Shown one piece after another: positions 1 to 8,096 of a DNA stretch of 18,223 nucleotides. Position 1 is the first letter of the stretch, and each line of letters starts with the position of its first letter. The notes under the pieces were generated by a model. That model searched no databases. It was not told the origin of the DNA and saw only the letters and a list, made by a program, of their open reading frames with translations. Source of the stretch: Bifidobacteriaceae bacterium (GTDB lineage Bacteria; Actinomycetota; Actinomycetes; Actinomycetales; Bifidobacteriaceae); contig JAUMUB010000007.1 in NCBI GenBank assembly GCA_030530905.1, positions 1-18,223 on the forward strand, in the 5' to 3' direction. Position numbers and translations under genes: made by a program.

Positions 1-45
1 ATACCTCACTTCTGAATTAATTTAAGCAAGTGAGGTATTGTTTTA
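1..45 (+). terminator. Rho-independent terminator of an upstream gene outside the window
   Basis: A perfect 11-bp stem is formed by 1-11 and 28-38 (ATACCTCACTT / AAGTGAGGTAT) around a 16-nt AT-rich loop, followed by a T-rich tail (39-45, TGTTTTA). This is the shape of an intrinsic terminator. It probably ends a plus-strand gene to the left of the window; in related bifidobacteria that neighbour is often ftsX, but this cannot be checked here. Confidence 0.72.
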
Positions 46-61
46 TATGACAATGCTTATT

Positions 62-89
62 TGTACAGTGTTATCGGGTATGTACAGTG
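62..89. repeat. Direct repeat pair TGTACAGTG upstream of the CHAP hydrolase gene
   Basis: The 9-base word TGTACAGTG occurs at 62-70 and again at 81-89, 19 bases apart start to start, close to two helical turns. The pair lies about 90 bases upstream of the likely -35 region of the CHAP gene and after the preceding terminator. It may be a regulator-binding site; the function is inferred from spacing only. Confidence 0.35.
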
Positions 90-176
90 AGAAGTAATCG
101 TTAGAAGAGATAAAAATATACTTCAAAATACTTGTAATAATAGTGTGGTTAAAGCTCGAATTTGCACACCGTAATA

Positions 177-204
177 TTGTATTTTAAGGTTTATCTGTTA
201 TAAT
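177..204 (+). promoter_or_regulatory. Probable sigma-70-type promoter of the CHAP hydrolase gene
   Basis: A perfect -10 hexamer TATAAT sits at 199-204, with TTGTAT at 177-182 as a -35 element and a 16-nt spacer. Transcription would start near 211, giving a leader of about 25 nt that includes the GGAAAGGG ribosome-binding site at 221-228. Confidence 0.55.
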
Positions 205-235
205 CACTGCAGTAAACACTGGAAAGGGTATGTTG

Positions 236-1609
236 ATGACTATTAAAACACGCGATAAGAAGCATATTTTTGGAGCGTTCTTGTCTGTGGTGTGCTTTGT
301 ATCATGCGCTTTAATAGCAAATATTCAAATACCGCAAGCCCAAGCGGTTTCTTGGCAGGCATATCAGCAAAAAGTTCAGAGTAATAACGATTTAAAAGCA
401 AAATTAGCTGGCGTAAACGCTGATTTAGCTAATTTAATTCTACAACTTGATGATTTAACTTCTAATCAGATTCCAGCAGCACAGCAGGCGGCTAATGCTG
501 CAGCTGATTCAGCGCAACAGGCTCAGCAGTTAGCTGACTCAACTAAACAGCGATTGGAATCAGCTCAAAAAGATAAGGAAACATTAGAAGAAGAAATCCA
601 AAAAACTGGCGAAGACTATGATGATGCTAAAGAGGCTGTTGCCAATATGGCTCGTCAGCAGTTCCATGGCTCTGACGCATCTGATGTGATGGAAGTTGTC
701 ACTAATTCAGCTACCACACAGCAGTTTGTTAATAAGATGCAGTCCGATGCCGCTGTTACCAGGAGTGAAGCTAATGCGGCTAATGATGCTGCAGATCAGT
801 TAAATACTTCAATGACCCGTAAGCAGCGTTTAGTTGCTATCGAGAAGCTTATTACTGATTTGTATAATCAGGCAGCAGCGCAGGCTGCGAGTGCTAAAAA
901 GGCATCCGATGAGGCTAATGCTAAGAACGAACAGCTCGAAGCGTTGCGTCAAAAAGGAACTCAGCAGCGTTCTCAGTTGGAAGCTCAGATTAGCAGCTTA
1001 ACATCGCAGCAAGCTCGTGAGGCTGCTGAAATTGTTGCTATGAAATCTCAGATTGATAGCTACAACACTGGTGCATACACTAGTGCTAATCCAAATGCAG
1101 GTGGTAGTCAGCAGGTTACTCCTTCAGGTAACACTTCCGCTCCATCTGGTGGTACTGGTGGTGGCAGTGCAAGCGGCATGGATTACGCAGTTCCAGGTGG
1201 ATGCCCTGAACGATCCACGTTCTGCTATGGCCATAACACCGGAAACACTATTGGTGGTGCCGCATATCCTGCGCGTCAGTGCACCTTGTGGGCTTATATT
1301 CGCCGTTCACAGTTAAGCTTGCCGGTTGGTTCTTATATGGGCAACGGTGCTGACTGGGCGAATACTGGTCGTCGTTTAGGCTATTTAGTAAATCGCACAC
1401 CTCATGTTGGTGCTGCTGTTGTGTTTGCTCGCGGTCAAAGTGTTGGCGGTCATTGGACTGCAGATAGAACATATGGACATGTGGCTATTGTGGAACGTAT
1501 TAACGCCGATGGTTCAATTCTGATTTCTGAAGGCGGTACTGGTTTCAGCACATTCCCAGCATATGAGACTTTGAGTAACCCTGGTGCTTATGAGTATGTT
1601 CACTATTAA
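236..1609 (+). CDS. Secreted coiled-coil CHAP-domain peptidoglycan hydrolase
   Basis: This is a predicted exported cell-wall amidase/endopeptidase. Numbered from ATG 230, it has a basic N-terminus, a hydrophobic signal segment (about 12-30) and an AQA-type cleavage site near 37-39. A long Ala/Gln/Glu-rich coiled coil follows (about 45-278), then a Gly/Ser/Thr linker (about 285-316) and a C-terminal CHAP domain (about 325-459). The catalytic Cys is in RQCTLWAY (about 351) and the His in YGHVAIVE (about 417). The first ATG at 230 is only 1-2 nt from GGAAAGGG (221-228), so ATG 236, at 7 nt, is the better start. Coiled coil plus CHAP is the PcsB/RipC-like design of hydrolases activated by FtsEX during division. 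The position just before smpB, where actinobacteria often keep ftsEX, fits that role, but the partner is an inference. Family assignment is firm; the exact bond cleaved is not known. Confidence 0.88.
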   Translation: MTIKTRDKKHIFGAFLSVVCFVSCALIANIQIPQAQAVSWQAYQQKVQSNNDLKAKLAGVNADLANLILQLDDLTSNQIPAAQQAANAAADSAQQAQQLADSTKQRLESAQKDKETLEEEIQKTGEDYDDAKEAVANMARQQFHGSDASDVMEVVTNSATTQQFVNKMQSDAAVTRSEANAANDAADQLNTSMTRKQRLVAIEKLITDLYNQAAAQAASAKKASDEANAKNEQLEALRQKGTQQRSQLEAQISSLTSQQAREAAEIVAMKSQIDSYNTGAYTSANPNAGGSQQVTPSGNTSAPSGGTGGGSASGMDYAVPGGCPERSTFCYGHNTGNTIGGAAYPARQCTLWAYIRRSQLSLPVGSYMGNGADWANTGRRLGYLVNRTPHVGAAVVFARGQSVGGHWTADRTYGHVAIVERINADGSILISEGGTGFSTFPAYETLSNPGAYEYVHY

Positions 1610-1638
1610 ATTGAGAACGATTATTTAAGTTTTTAAAG

Positions 1639-1672
1639 TTGTGCGTCGGTGATGTATCTCATCGGCGTACAA
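1639..1672 (+). terminator. Hairpin between the CHAP gene and smpB (weak terminator or attenuator)
   Basis: A 13-bp stem, three pairs of it G-U, is formed by 1639-1651 and 1660-1672 around an 8-nt loop. The downstream sequence is AT-rich (TTATATGTAGG) but has no clean T-run, so full termination is doubtful. It may reduce read-through into smpB. Confidence 0.35.
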
Positions 1673-1704
1673 TTATATGTAGGTTATATTGTTGAAGGAA
1701 TATT

Positions 1705-2178
1705 GTGGCAAAAGAACAAGGCACATCTATTATTGCGCAAAACCGCAAAGCTCGTCATGACTACAGTATCGAAGATAAGTATGAGGTTGGTTTAGTGCTT
1801 ACTGGTACTGAGGTAAAGTCGCTTCGTATGGGTAGGGCTTCGCTTGCGGAATCTTTTATTACGATTGATCGCCGTGGTGAGATTTGGCTTGAGGGTGCTA
1901 ACATTCCTGAATACTTAAATGGTACTTGGAATAATCATGCTCCAAAAAGAAAACGCAAGCTGCTTCTTCACTCGGAGCAGATCGCAAAATTAGCTCGTCA
2001 AATCGAAGCAAAAGGATACACAATTATTCCGCTAAGTCTATATTTTAAAGATGGACGTGTTAAGGCTGAAATTGCTTTGGCTCGCGGTAAGAAAGAATAT
2101 GATAAGCGTCAAGCCTTACGTGAAGCTCAAGATAAGCGAGAAGCTTTGCGCGAAATGCGATATGCGAATATGCGTTAG
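1705..2178 (+). CDS. smpB: SsrA (tmRNA)-binding protein SmpB
   Basis: SmpB binds tmRNA and brings it to ribosomes stalled on broken mRNA, so the nascent chain is tagged and the ribosome freed. The 157 residues match the family's usual length. The N-terminal core has the typical start ([12 protein letters not shown], then [16 protein letters not shown]), the middle has the [13 protein letters not shown] segment, and the basic tail ends in [14 protein letters not shown], the part that enters the mRNA channel. The start codon is GTG at 1705, with GAAGGA at 1694-1699 five bases upstream. It lies 95 bases after the CHAP hydrolase gene in the same direction. No tmRNA gene was seen next to it. The identification is very secure. 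Confidence 0.97.
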   Translation: MAKEQGTSIIAQNRKARHDYSIEDKYEVGLVLTGTEVKSLRMGRASLAESFITIDRRGEIWLEGANIPEYLNGTWNNHAPKRKRKLLLHSEQIAKLARQIEAKGYTIIPLSLYFKDGRVKAEIALARGKKEYDKRQALREAQDKREALREMRYANMR

Positions 2179-2185
2179 CGTAAAT

Positions 2186-2229
2186 ATACTGATAATACTT
2201 TTATGTAAAAATTAGCAGTATGAGTTTTT
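2186..2229 (+). terminator. Probable terminator of smpB
   Basis: Bases 2186-2196 and 2211-2221 form an 11-bp stem with one mismatch (ATACTG pairs with CAGTAT at the base), followed by GAGTTTTT. It begins 8 bases after the smpB stop codon, which suits an intrinsic terminator of moderate strength. Confidence 0.45.
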
Positions 2230-2242
2230 GCGATTATTGTTT

Positions 2243-2263
2243 AATTATTATTCAATAATAATT
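2243..2263. repeat. Perfect AT-only inverted repeat in the smpB to ABC-transporter gap
   Basis: AATTATTATT (2243-2252) and AATAATAATT (2254-2263) are exact inverted copies separated by a single C. The 264-base gap between smpB and the transporter is otherwise very AT-rich. It also holds a looser 8-bp inverted repeat (2305-2312 / 2344-2351, GCATAAAA / TTTTATGC). No gene was found in this gap. These may be operator or extruded-hairpin sequences for the transporter operon; the role is unknown. Confidence 0.4.
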
Positions 2264-2442
2264 CAGCTAAGGCGTATTCTCGTAAATTATTAAACTAGTA
2301 AATTGCATAAAATGCGATATTAAAAGTTTCGTTAAAACACTCGTTTTATGCTTTAGGGTTTGTTGTAAATCTAATAAATATTTTCTCAAATAATAATTGT
2401 GTACATCTTTCTGTAATAAAAAATGCGTACTATGAAAGCATG

Positions 2443-3357
2443 ATGAGAAGTGTAAGAAGAATAATATTAGCTATATTATGTTCTGCTGTGCTTATGGTGA
2501 ACTCAGGTTGTGGTACTAGTGATGTACCTGCCGTGGACCCCGATATTGCACGCAGTTATGATGTAAGCAATATTCAGGAAGACTCTAGTATTTCAGCGTT
2601 ATTGCCACAAAATGTTAAAGATAAGAAGATCTTAGTGGTTGCTGCAAACGCAACATATGCGCCTGCAGAATTTTTAGCAAGTGATGGTAAAACACCTGTT
2701 GGCTATGAGATTGATTTAGGTAAGGCTTTAGCAAAAGTTCTAGGATTAGAATACAAGTTCGTTGACGCTCCATTTGAATCAATTATCCCTGCAATCGGAT
2801 CAAAATATGATATTGGCTTATCTGGATTTACAGTGAATGCTGAGCGTATTAAAGCTGTTGATTTTATCACCTATGCTAATGCTGGATTATCTTTTGCAGT
2901 TAGAAAAGGAAATCCTACTCACGCCTCTGTTTCTAATCTTTGTGGAGAGCGTATAGCTGTGCAAGTTGGAACTGTTGGTGAAACACAAATGTACGATGCG
3001 CAAGATACATGTAAAGCAGCAGGAAAACCTCAAATACAGTTATTGCCATTTTCTGGTCAAAATTATGTAACTACTTCGCTTGTAGCCGGTCAGGTTGATT
3101 TGATGTATGGTGATACTCCAGTTATTGGATATTCAATCAAACAAACAGGGAATGAGTTGGAGCTTATTGGCGAAGATCAGGATTCTGCGCCAATGGGAAT
3201 TGCAATTGAAAAAAATAATACCGCGATGGTTAATGCTGTAAAAGCAGCGTTAGACAAGTTAATACATGATGGAACCTATGGGAAGATTATGAAGCAGTGG
3301 GGTGTATCTAACATCATGATTGCTAATCCACAGGTTAATCCTAAAACACAAGAGTAA
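2443..3357 (+). CDS. Amino-acid ABC transporter substrate-binding lipoprotein (SBP family 3)
   Basis: This is the extracellular ligand-binding part of a polar amino-acid importer. It has a lipoprotein signal (MRSVRRIILAILCSAVL) with the modified Cys at about residue 24, in VNSGC. The lipobox has Asn at -3, which is unusual. The mature protein is a family 3 periplasmic-binding fold, with VAANATYAPAEF near 67-78, GYEIDLGKALAKVLG near 88-102, FTVNAERIKAVDF near 130-142 and a C-terminal DGTYGKIMKQWGV. Of two adjacent ATGs (2440, 2443), the second is better placed relative to the weak GAAAG at 2434-2438. It starts a three-gene operon with the permease (18-nt gap) and ATPase. The ligand cannot be named from sequence; glutamine, glutamate, cystine or a basic amino acid are all possible. 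Confidence 0.9.
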   Translation: MRSVRRIILAILCSAVLMVNSGCGTSDVPAVDPDIARSYDVSNIQEDSSISALLPQNVKDKKILVVAANATYAPAEFLASDGKTPVGYEIDLGKALAKVLGLEYKFVDAPFESIIPAIGSKYDIGLSGFTVNAERIKAVDFITYANAGLSFAVRKGNPTHASVSNLCGERIAVQVGTVGETQMYDAQDTCKAAGKPQIQLLPFSGQNYVTTSLVAGQVDLMYGDTPVIGYSIKQTGNELELIGEDQDSAPMGIAIEKNNTAMVNAVKAALDKLIHDGTYGKIMKQWGVSNIMIANPQVNPKTQE

Positions 3358-3375
3358 TTCTGTAAGTGAGATGAC

Positions 3376-4356
3376 ATGAAGCAAGAAGAACAAAAAACAT
3401 TACAAATACCAAATAAAATTAACGCTTTACCAGTGCGTCGTCCAGGACCTATTATCGCAGGTGTGATTGTGGGTATTCTCGCATGTTTATTCGTAGGTTG
3501 GGTAATTACTAATCCAAGATTTGAATGGAATATTGTTTGGAAGTACTTGTTTAATGAGAACGTGATTGCTGGTATTTGGTGGACTTTGTGTTTAACCGCG
3601 CTATCTATGATTATCGCAATCATATTATCGATAATTCTCGCAATGATGAGGCAGTCAACAAACCCTGTTTTGCGTTCGGTAAGTTGGTTCTACATATGGT
3701 TCTTCCGCGGAACCCCAATTTATACGCAGTTGGTTTTCTGGGGCTTGTTCTCCGTGCTTGTTCCAAAATTCTCGATAGGAATCCCATTTACCAACGTTGA
3801 ATTCTGGTCTATTAATTCAGCAGATGTGATAAACGCTTTCTATGCTGCAGTTATTGGTTTAGCGCTTAACGAGGCAGCATATTTATCTGAGATTGTGCGC
3901 GCAGGTATTGAAGCTGTTGATAACGGACAAGAAGAAGCCGCTAAAGCTCTTGGTATGAGCCACGCGAAAATGATGCGACGAATTATTTTGCCACAGGCAA
4001 TGCGCATTATCGTGCCACCAATAAGCAATGAGGTTATCAGTATGCTAAAAACCACTTCGCTAGTTATGGCAGTGCCGTTTACGTTAGACCTGCAATTCGC
4101 AAGTAATGCTATTGCAAATCGTATTTATAAGCCTATCCCATTATTATTAGTTGCAAGTTTCTGGTATTTGCTCATCACCACAATTTTGATGATCATTCAA
4201 TCACAGTTAGAACGTTATTTTGGTAAGGGTTTTGAATCTCAGCCATTATCTTCCAAGATTGACACCGATCGCACTTCTATTGATTCATATAACGTGAAAG
4301 AGCAGAGCGAAATTAATAAGAAAAACGATGCGCGACTACTTGGATTAAATGCTTAA
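3376..4356 (+). CDS. Amino-acid ABC transporter permease (HisM/GlnP type)
   Basis: This is the membrane channel subunit of the importer. About five or six hydrophobic segments are visible (about 25-44, 66-92, 103-130, 153-172, 222-240 and 255-276). The cytoplasmic EAA loop that contacts the ATPase lies at about 187-209 ([10 protein letters not shown], then IILPQAMR). The [11 protein letters not shown] motif near 109-119 is typical of the His/Glu/Gln/Arg/opine permease group. The length of 326 exceeds the usual 220-270 because of a hydrophilic N-terminal extension (about 1-23) and a polar tail after about 285, a layout common in actinobacteria. Only one permease gene is present, so a homodimer is likely. 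The start ATG has GTGAG 5-6 bases upstream. Its stop overlaps the ribosome-binding site of the next gene, indicating tight co-translation. Confidence 0.93.
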   Translation: MKQEEQKTLQIPNKINALPVRRPGPIIAGVIVGILACLFVGWVITNPRFEWNIVWKYLFNENVIAGIWWTLCLTALSMIIAIILSIILAMMRQSTNPVLRSVSWFYIWFFRGTPIYTQLVFWGLFSVLVPKFSIGIPFTNVEFWSINSADVINAFYAAVIGLALNEAAYLSEIVRAGIEAVDNGQEEAAKALGMSHAKMMRRIILPQAMRIIVPPISNEVISMLKTTSLVMAVPFTLDLQFASNAIANRIYKPIPLLLVASFWYLLITTILMIIQSQLERYFGKGFESQPLSSKIDTDRTSIDSYNVKEQSEINKKNDARLLGLNA

Positions 4357-4367
4357 GGGGTATGATA

Positions 4368-5153
4368 ATGACACAAGAGAATAATCAAATTGCTGTAAAA
4401 GCAGTGGAAGTTCATAAAGCTTTTGGTAATTTACATGTGCTAAAAGGGGTTAATTTAGAAGTTGAATCGGGTAGTGTAACCGTTATTCTTGGCCCTTCAG
4501 GCTCTGGAAAATCAACGTTTTTGCGTTTAATCAATCAGTTAGAAACTCTTACAGGCGGCAGTATTTATATTCAAGGCGAGCTTATTGGATTCAAGCATGT
4601 TCAAAAAAATGGTGAGGATATGCTACAAACCTTGTCGGATAAAGAAGTTGCTCGTCAGCGCGAAAAGCTTGGTATGGTTTTCCAACGTTTTAACCTATTT
4701 CCGCATATGACTGCTTTAGAAAATGTGATGGAATCGCCAGTACATGTGTTGCACATGTCAAAATCAGAGGCAAAAGAGATTGCAACACGAGAGCTTGAGC
4801 GAGTGGGTTTGCAAGGACGTTTTGACCATTATCCAAACCAGCTGTCGGGTGGCCAACAGCAGCGTGTGGCAATTGCGCGTGCTCTTGCCATGAAACCGGA
4901 GATTATGCTATTTGATGAGCCTACTTCAGCGCTTGATCCTGAGCTTGTTGGAGAAGTGTTAAATGTTATGCGCACACTTGCAAAAGCGGGTATGACAATG
5001 ATTGTTGTAACACATGAAATTGGATTTGCGCGTGAGGTTGCAGACCAAGTTGTGTTCATGGATAAAGGCGTGGTAGTTGAAAAAGGTGGTGCAGATATTA
5101 TCGATCATCCACAAACTGAACGCTTCCAAGAGTTCCTTAATAACGTTTTATAA
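4368..5153 (+). CDS. Amino-acid ABC transporter ATP-binding protein (GlnQ type)
   Basis: This is the cytoplasmic ATPase that powers the importer encoded just upstream. All nucleotide-binding motifs are intact. Numbered from ATG 4362 they are Walker [10 protein letters not shown] (44-52), Q-loop Gln about 108 in [12 protein letters not shown], signature LSGGQQQR (161-168), Walker B IMLFDEP (181-187), D-loop SALD (189-192) and H-loop His 218 in VVTHE. The sequence is characteristic of the polar amino-acid (GlnQ/HisP) subfamily. ATG 4368 is preferred over ATG 4362 because AAGGGG (4355-4360) is 7 bases from the former and 1 from the latter. That ribosome-binding site overlaps the permease stop codon. 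The gene ends inside an 18-bp palindrome and is followed by a strong terminator, so the operon closes here. Confidence 0.95.
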   Translation: MTQENNQIAVKAVEVHKAFGNLHVLKGVNLEVESGSVTVILGPSGSGKSTFLRLINQLETLTGGSIYIQGELIGFKHVQKNGEDMLQTLSDKEVARQREKLGMVFQRFNLFPHMTALENVMESPVHVLHMSKSEAKEIATRELERVGLQGRFDHYPNQLSGGQQQRVAIARALAMKPEIMLFDEPTSALDPELVGEVLNVMRTLAKAGMTMIVVTHEIGFAREVADQVVFMDKGVVVEKGGADIIDHPQTERFQEFLNNVL

Positions 5154-5159
5154 AACGTT
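5142..5159. repeat. 18-bp perfect palindrome across the ATPase stop codon
   Basis: AACGTTTTATAAAACGTT reads identically on both strands and contains the TAA stop (5151-5153). It lies 21 bases before the terminator stem. It could be a regulator half-site pair or an mRNA 3'-end hairpin; no function is established. Confidence 0.45.
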
Positions 5160-5180
5160 TTATACACAAGTTGTGTTCGT

Positions 5181-5221
5181 AATAGCTGTAATGTTTTGCG
5201 TGAACATTGCAGCTATTTTTA
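5181..5221 (+). terminator. Strong Rho-independent terminator of the amino-acid ABC operon
   Basis: A 15-bp stem with one G-U pair is formed by 5181-5195 and 5203-5217 around the loop TTGCGTG, and five Ts (5216-5220) end the structure. It separates the transporter operon from glmS. Confidence 0.82.
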
Positions 5222-5255
5222 AATAGGTATCTTTTGTATAGGTGTACACTTTTAG

Positions 5256-5286
5256 TTTGCATTTAGTGCGCAGCTCTACATATACT
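5256..5286 (+). promoter_or_regulatory. glmS promoter, apparently giving a leaderless mRNA
   Basis: A good -10 element TATACT lies at 5281-5286, with a weak -35 (TTTGCA 5256-5261, or TTGCAT 5257-5262) 18-19 nt away. The glmS ATG at 5295 is only 8 bases after the -10 element, which is where transcription itself should begin. No purine-rich ribosome-binding site lies between them. Leaderless mRNAs are common in actinobacteria. Confidence 0.5.
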
Positions 5287-5294
5287 AGTGTTTT

Positions 5295-7181
5295 ATGTGT
5301 GGAATTGTAGGATATATTGGTGAAAGTACTTGCGGTAAACCTTTAGAAGTATGTTTGCAGGGTTTGCAAAGGTTGGAATATCGTGGGTATGATTCAGCAG
5401 GCGTTGCTTTGGTTAACAACCAGATGACACAAGTTGCCGTTCGCAAAAAAGCAGGTCGCTTATCAAATCTTATAGATGATATTCAGCGTGAGTCACTGCC
5501 TGAAGCGATTGGAGCTATCGGTCATACTCGTTGGGCAACAAATGGTGCACCAAGCGATGTTAACGCACATCCTCACACAAGCTCAGACGGTCAAATTGCT
5601 ATTATTCACAACGGTATTATTGAAAATGCGAACACGTTAAAAATCGCGTTACAATCAGAAGGATATGTTTTTTCTTCTGGAACTGATACTGAAGTTGCTG
5701 CAAAACTTCTCGGTAAAATAGCTCAACTTGTTATTGAAGAAACAGGTAAGCCTGATTTATTTGAAGCATTACGCCGTATGGCGCGTATGCTCACTGGTGC
5801 TTTTACAATTCTTGCGGTTGATGTTCGTCAGCCGAATATCGTGGTTGGCGCTCGTCATGATTCCCCTCTGGTGGTTGGTTTAGGACAGGGAGAGAATTTT
5901 CTCGGCTCTGATGTTGCAGCTTTTGTGGCTTATACTAAGGAGGCTATGGAATTAGGTCAGGATGAGGCCGTGTGTATTGACGCGCATAATGTGACTGTTA
6001 CAGATTTTTATGGTAATGAAGTGCACGATTCTCATCGTTTTATTATTGATTGGGATGCAACTGCTGCAGAAAAAGGCGGTTGGGATTCTTTTATGAATAA
6101 GGAGATTCATGAGGATCCAGCAGCAGTGCGTGAGACTTTGCTTGGTAGGTTTAACACAAAAGGCGATATTGTGTTAGACGAAGTGCATATTGATGAGGAA
6201 GATTTTCGCTCAATTGACAAGATTATTGTAGTGGCTTGTGGTACTGCAAGCTATGCTGGTTTAGTTGCAAAATATGCAATTGAACATTGGGTGCGTATTC
6301 CTGTTGAAATTGAATTAGCTCATGAGTTCCGTTATCGCGATCCTATTCTCACATCGCGCACTCTAGTTGTAGCAATTTCACAATCTGGTGAAACTATGGA
6401 TACGCTTATGGCGTTACGCCACGCGCGCGAGCAGGGTTCAAAAGTATTAGCAATTTGCAATACTCAAGGCTCAACAATTCCTCGTGAGTCTGATGCTGTG
6501 CTTTACACTCACGCAGGACCGGAAATTGCAGTGGCTTCCACAAAAGCTTTTGTTGCTCAAATTACCGCTACCTATTTAATCGGCTTATATTTGGCGCAGG
6601 TTAAGGGCACTATGTTTAGAGATGAAATTCATCAAATCATAGAGCAGCTTAATGCTATGCCGGACAAGATTCAGCATGTGCTTGACACTCAATCTGAAGT
6701 TGTTTTAGAAGCTGCTAAAGCGATGAAGGATGCACATTCTTTCCTCTTTTTAGGTAGGCATGTTGGTTATCCAGTAGCTTTAGAAGGGGCGTTAAAGCTT
6801 AAGGAAATAGCCTATACGTTTACAGAAGGTTTTGCAGCAGGCGAGCTTAAGCATGGCCCTATCGCATTAGTTGATGCTGGAGAACCTGTTGTGATAATTG
6901 TGCCATCAGCACGTGGCCGCAATACGCTTCATAATAAGGTTATTTCTGCGATTGAAGAGGTGAAAGCACGTGGTGCTTACACGATTGTTATTGCGGAAGA
7001 AAACGATCCAGATGTGAACAAGTATGCTGATGTTATTTTCTGGCGTCCATCGTGCCCAACATTATTAAGCCCCCTTGTTGACGTGGTTCCATTACAGCTG
7101 TTTGCTATGGATATTGCAACTTTAAAAGGTTTTGATATTGATAAGCCACGTAATCTTGCTAAATCAGTTACGGTAGAATAA
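5295..7181 (+). CDS. glmS: Glutamine--fructose-6-phosphate aminotransferase (isomerizing)
   Basis: GlmS makes glucosamine-6-phosphate from fructose-6-phosphate and glutamine, the first committed step toward UDP-GlcNAc for peptidoglycan. The N-terminal class-II glutaminase domain has the catalytic Cys2 (MCGIVGYIG), RLEYRGYDSAG (26-36), HTRWATNG (77-84), NGIIEN (106-111) and GTDTE (129-133). Two SIS sugar-isomerase domains follow, with CGTAS at about 315-319 and SQSGETMDT at about 362-370. The C-terminus DKPRNLAKSVTVE is the conserved family ending that carries the active-site lysine. At 628 residues it is slightly longer than E. coli GlmS (609). The start is fixed because Cys2 must be exposed after Met removal. 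It stands behind its own promoter and is followed after 2 bases by a pseudouridine synthase gene. Confidence 0.98.
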   Translation: MCGIVGYIGESTCGKPLEVCLQGLQRLEYRGYDSAGVALVNNQMTQVAVRKKAGRLSNLIDDIQRESLPEAIGAIGHTRWATNGAPSDVNAHPHTSSDGQIAIIHNGIIENANTLKIALQSEGYVFSSGTDTEVAAKLLGKIAQLVIEETGKPDLFEALRRMARMLTGAFTILAVDVRQPNIVVGARHDSPLVVGLGQGENFLGSDVAAFVAYTKEAMELGQDEAVCIDAHNVTVTDFYGNEVHDSHRFIIDWDATAAEKGGWDSFMNKEIHEDPAAVRETLLGRFNTKGDIVLDEVHIDEEDFRSIDKIIVVACGTASYAGLVAKYAIEHWVRIPVEIELAHEFRYRDPILTSRTLVVAISQSGETMDTLMALRHAREQGSKVLAICNTQGSTIPRESDAVLYTHAGPEIAVASTKAFVAQITATYLIGLYLAQVKGTMFRDEIHQIIEQLNAMPDKIQHVLDTQSEVVLEAAKAMKDAHSFLFLGRHVGYPVALEGALKLKEIAYTFTEGFAAGELKHGPIALVDAGEPVVIIVPSARGRNTLHNKVISAIEEVKARGAYTIVIAEENDPDVNKYADVIFWRPSCPTLLSPLVDVVPLQLFAMDIATLKGFDIDKPRNLAKSVTVE

Positions 7182-7183
7182 AC

Positions 7184-8074
7184 GTGGTTATTTGGGGTGG
7201 TTTGAGTCAAGCACAGAAAATACGCTTGCAATCTCAAAAGTTTCGGCAATATTCTCGTTTTGCTAAGCATGAGTATGAGTTACCAGAGTATGCGCGGCAA
7301 ATGCCGCCAACACGTCATCATCGTTGGGTTTTAGAAGAGCCTACTATTGATGCATCGATGTCGATATTGTACGAAGATGAGCGCATTATTGTGGCTGATA
7401 AACCTCATGGTTTGGCAACAACGCCTCGAGGTATGTGGTATAAGCAGACTGCGCTTATGAAGATTCGTGACATGTATCAGGATGAGAATATCGTTCCCGC
7501 TCATCGTCTTGATCGCATGACTGCAGGTGTTGTGGTGTTTGTACGTCAAAAAGAGGTTCGTGGCGCTTATCAAATGTTGTTTCAAGAGCATAAAACCACG
7601 AAAGTGTATGAATGTTTAGCACCTTGCGCTCCTGTTCGTTCACCTCTTGTTGGAAGTGTTGAATTTTTGAATAAGCCGCAAGTATTCCCTTTAATACGCC
7701 GTTCTAGAATTATTAAAGAGAGAGGCTTTATGCAAGCTTTTGAAGTATGTGGGGAAGCGAATTCGCAAACGCTAATCACAGCTCCAGATGATGAAGCAGT
7801 ATATGGTATACAATATTCTCGTAGGGGATTTCCGCACGTGGCTTATCGCACTTATCGTTTGTATCCGCTAACTGGAAAAACACATCAGCTTCGCTTACAT
7901 ATGAGTGCTATAGGTTTACCAATTGCAGGTGATGATTTTTACCCAGTGATCACTCAACGTCATCCGCAGGATTTAGATCATCCGTTGCAGTTAGTAGCGC
8001 GCACATTATCTTTTACTGATCCGATCGACGGCACTTATCGTGAATACGTTTCACAAATACCGTTAAGTTGGTGA
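7184..8074 (+). CDS. RluA-family RNA pseudouridine synthase
   Basis: This enzyme converts specific uridines in rRNA or tRNA to pseudouridine. The catalytic motif HRLDRMTAG is at 107-115, with Asp110 as the predicted nucleophile. The sequence LYEDERIIVADKPHGLATTP before it and KTHQLRLHMSAIGLPIAGDDFYP near the end are standard RluA-family elements. There is no S4 domain, and the first 50 or so residues are a basic extension. The start is uncertain. GTG 7184, two bases after the glmS stop, has no clear ribosome-binding site and would depend on coupling. TTG 7202 has GGGG at 7194-7197. The exact RNA target cannot be inferred, so no gene symbol is given. It probably shares a transcript with glmS upstream and the sugar-binding lipoprotein 22 bases downstream. 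Confidence 0.9.
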   Translation: MVIWGGLSQAQKIRLQSQKFRQYSRFAKHEYELPEYARQMPPTRHHRWVLEEPTIDASMSILYEDERIIVADKPHGLATTPRGMWYKQTALMKIRDMYQDENIVPAHRLDRMTAGVVVFVRQKEVRGAYQMLFQEHKTTKVYECLAPCAPVRSPLVGSVEFLNKPQVFPLIRRSRIIKERGFMQAFEVCGEANSQTLITAPDDEAVYGIQYSRRGFPHVAYRTYRLYPLTGKTHQLRLHMSAIGLPIAGDDFYPVITQRHPQDLDHPLQLVARTLSFTDPIDGTYREYVSQIPLSW

Positions 8075-8096
8075 TTGAGTTAATCGGGGGAGTACT

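Noticed and set aside
2179..2442. tmRNA (ssrA) gene next to smpB
   Set aside because: The gap is about 264 bases of AT-rich sequence with no tRNA-like end, no CCA terminus and no tag reading frame.
5222..5294. glmS ribozyme in the glmS leader
   Set aside because: The space between the terminator and the ATG is only about 73 bases, holds the promoter, and lacks the ribozyme core; the ribozyme is known from firmicutes, not bifidobacteria.
6977..7270. 97-codon minus-strand frame across the glmS/pseudouridine synthase junction
   Set aside because: It is fully antisense to conserved coding sequence, has no ribosome-binding site support and no family features.
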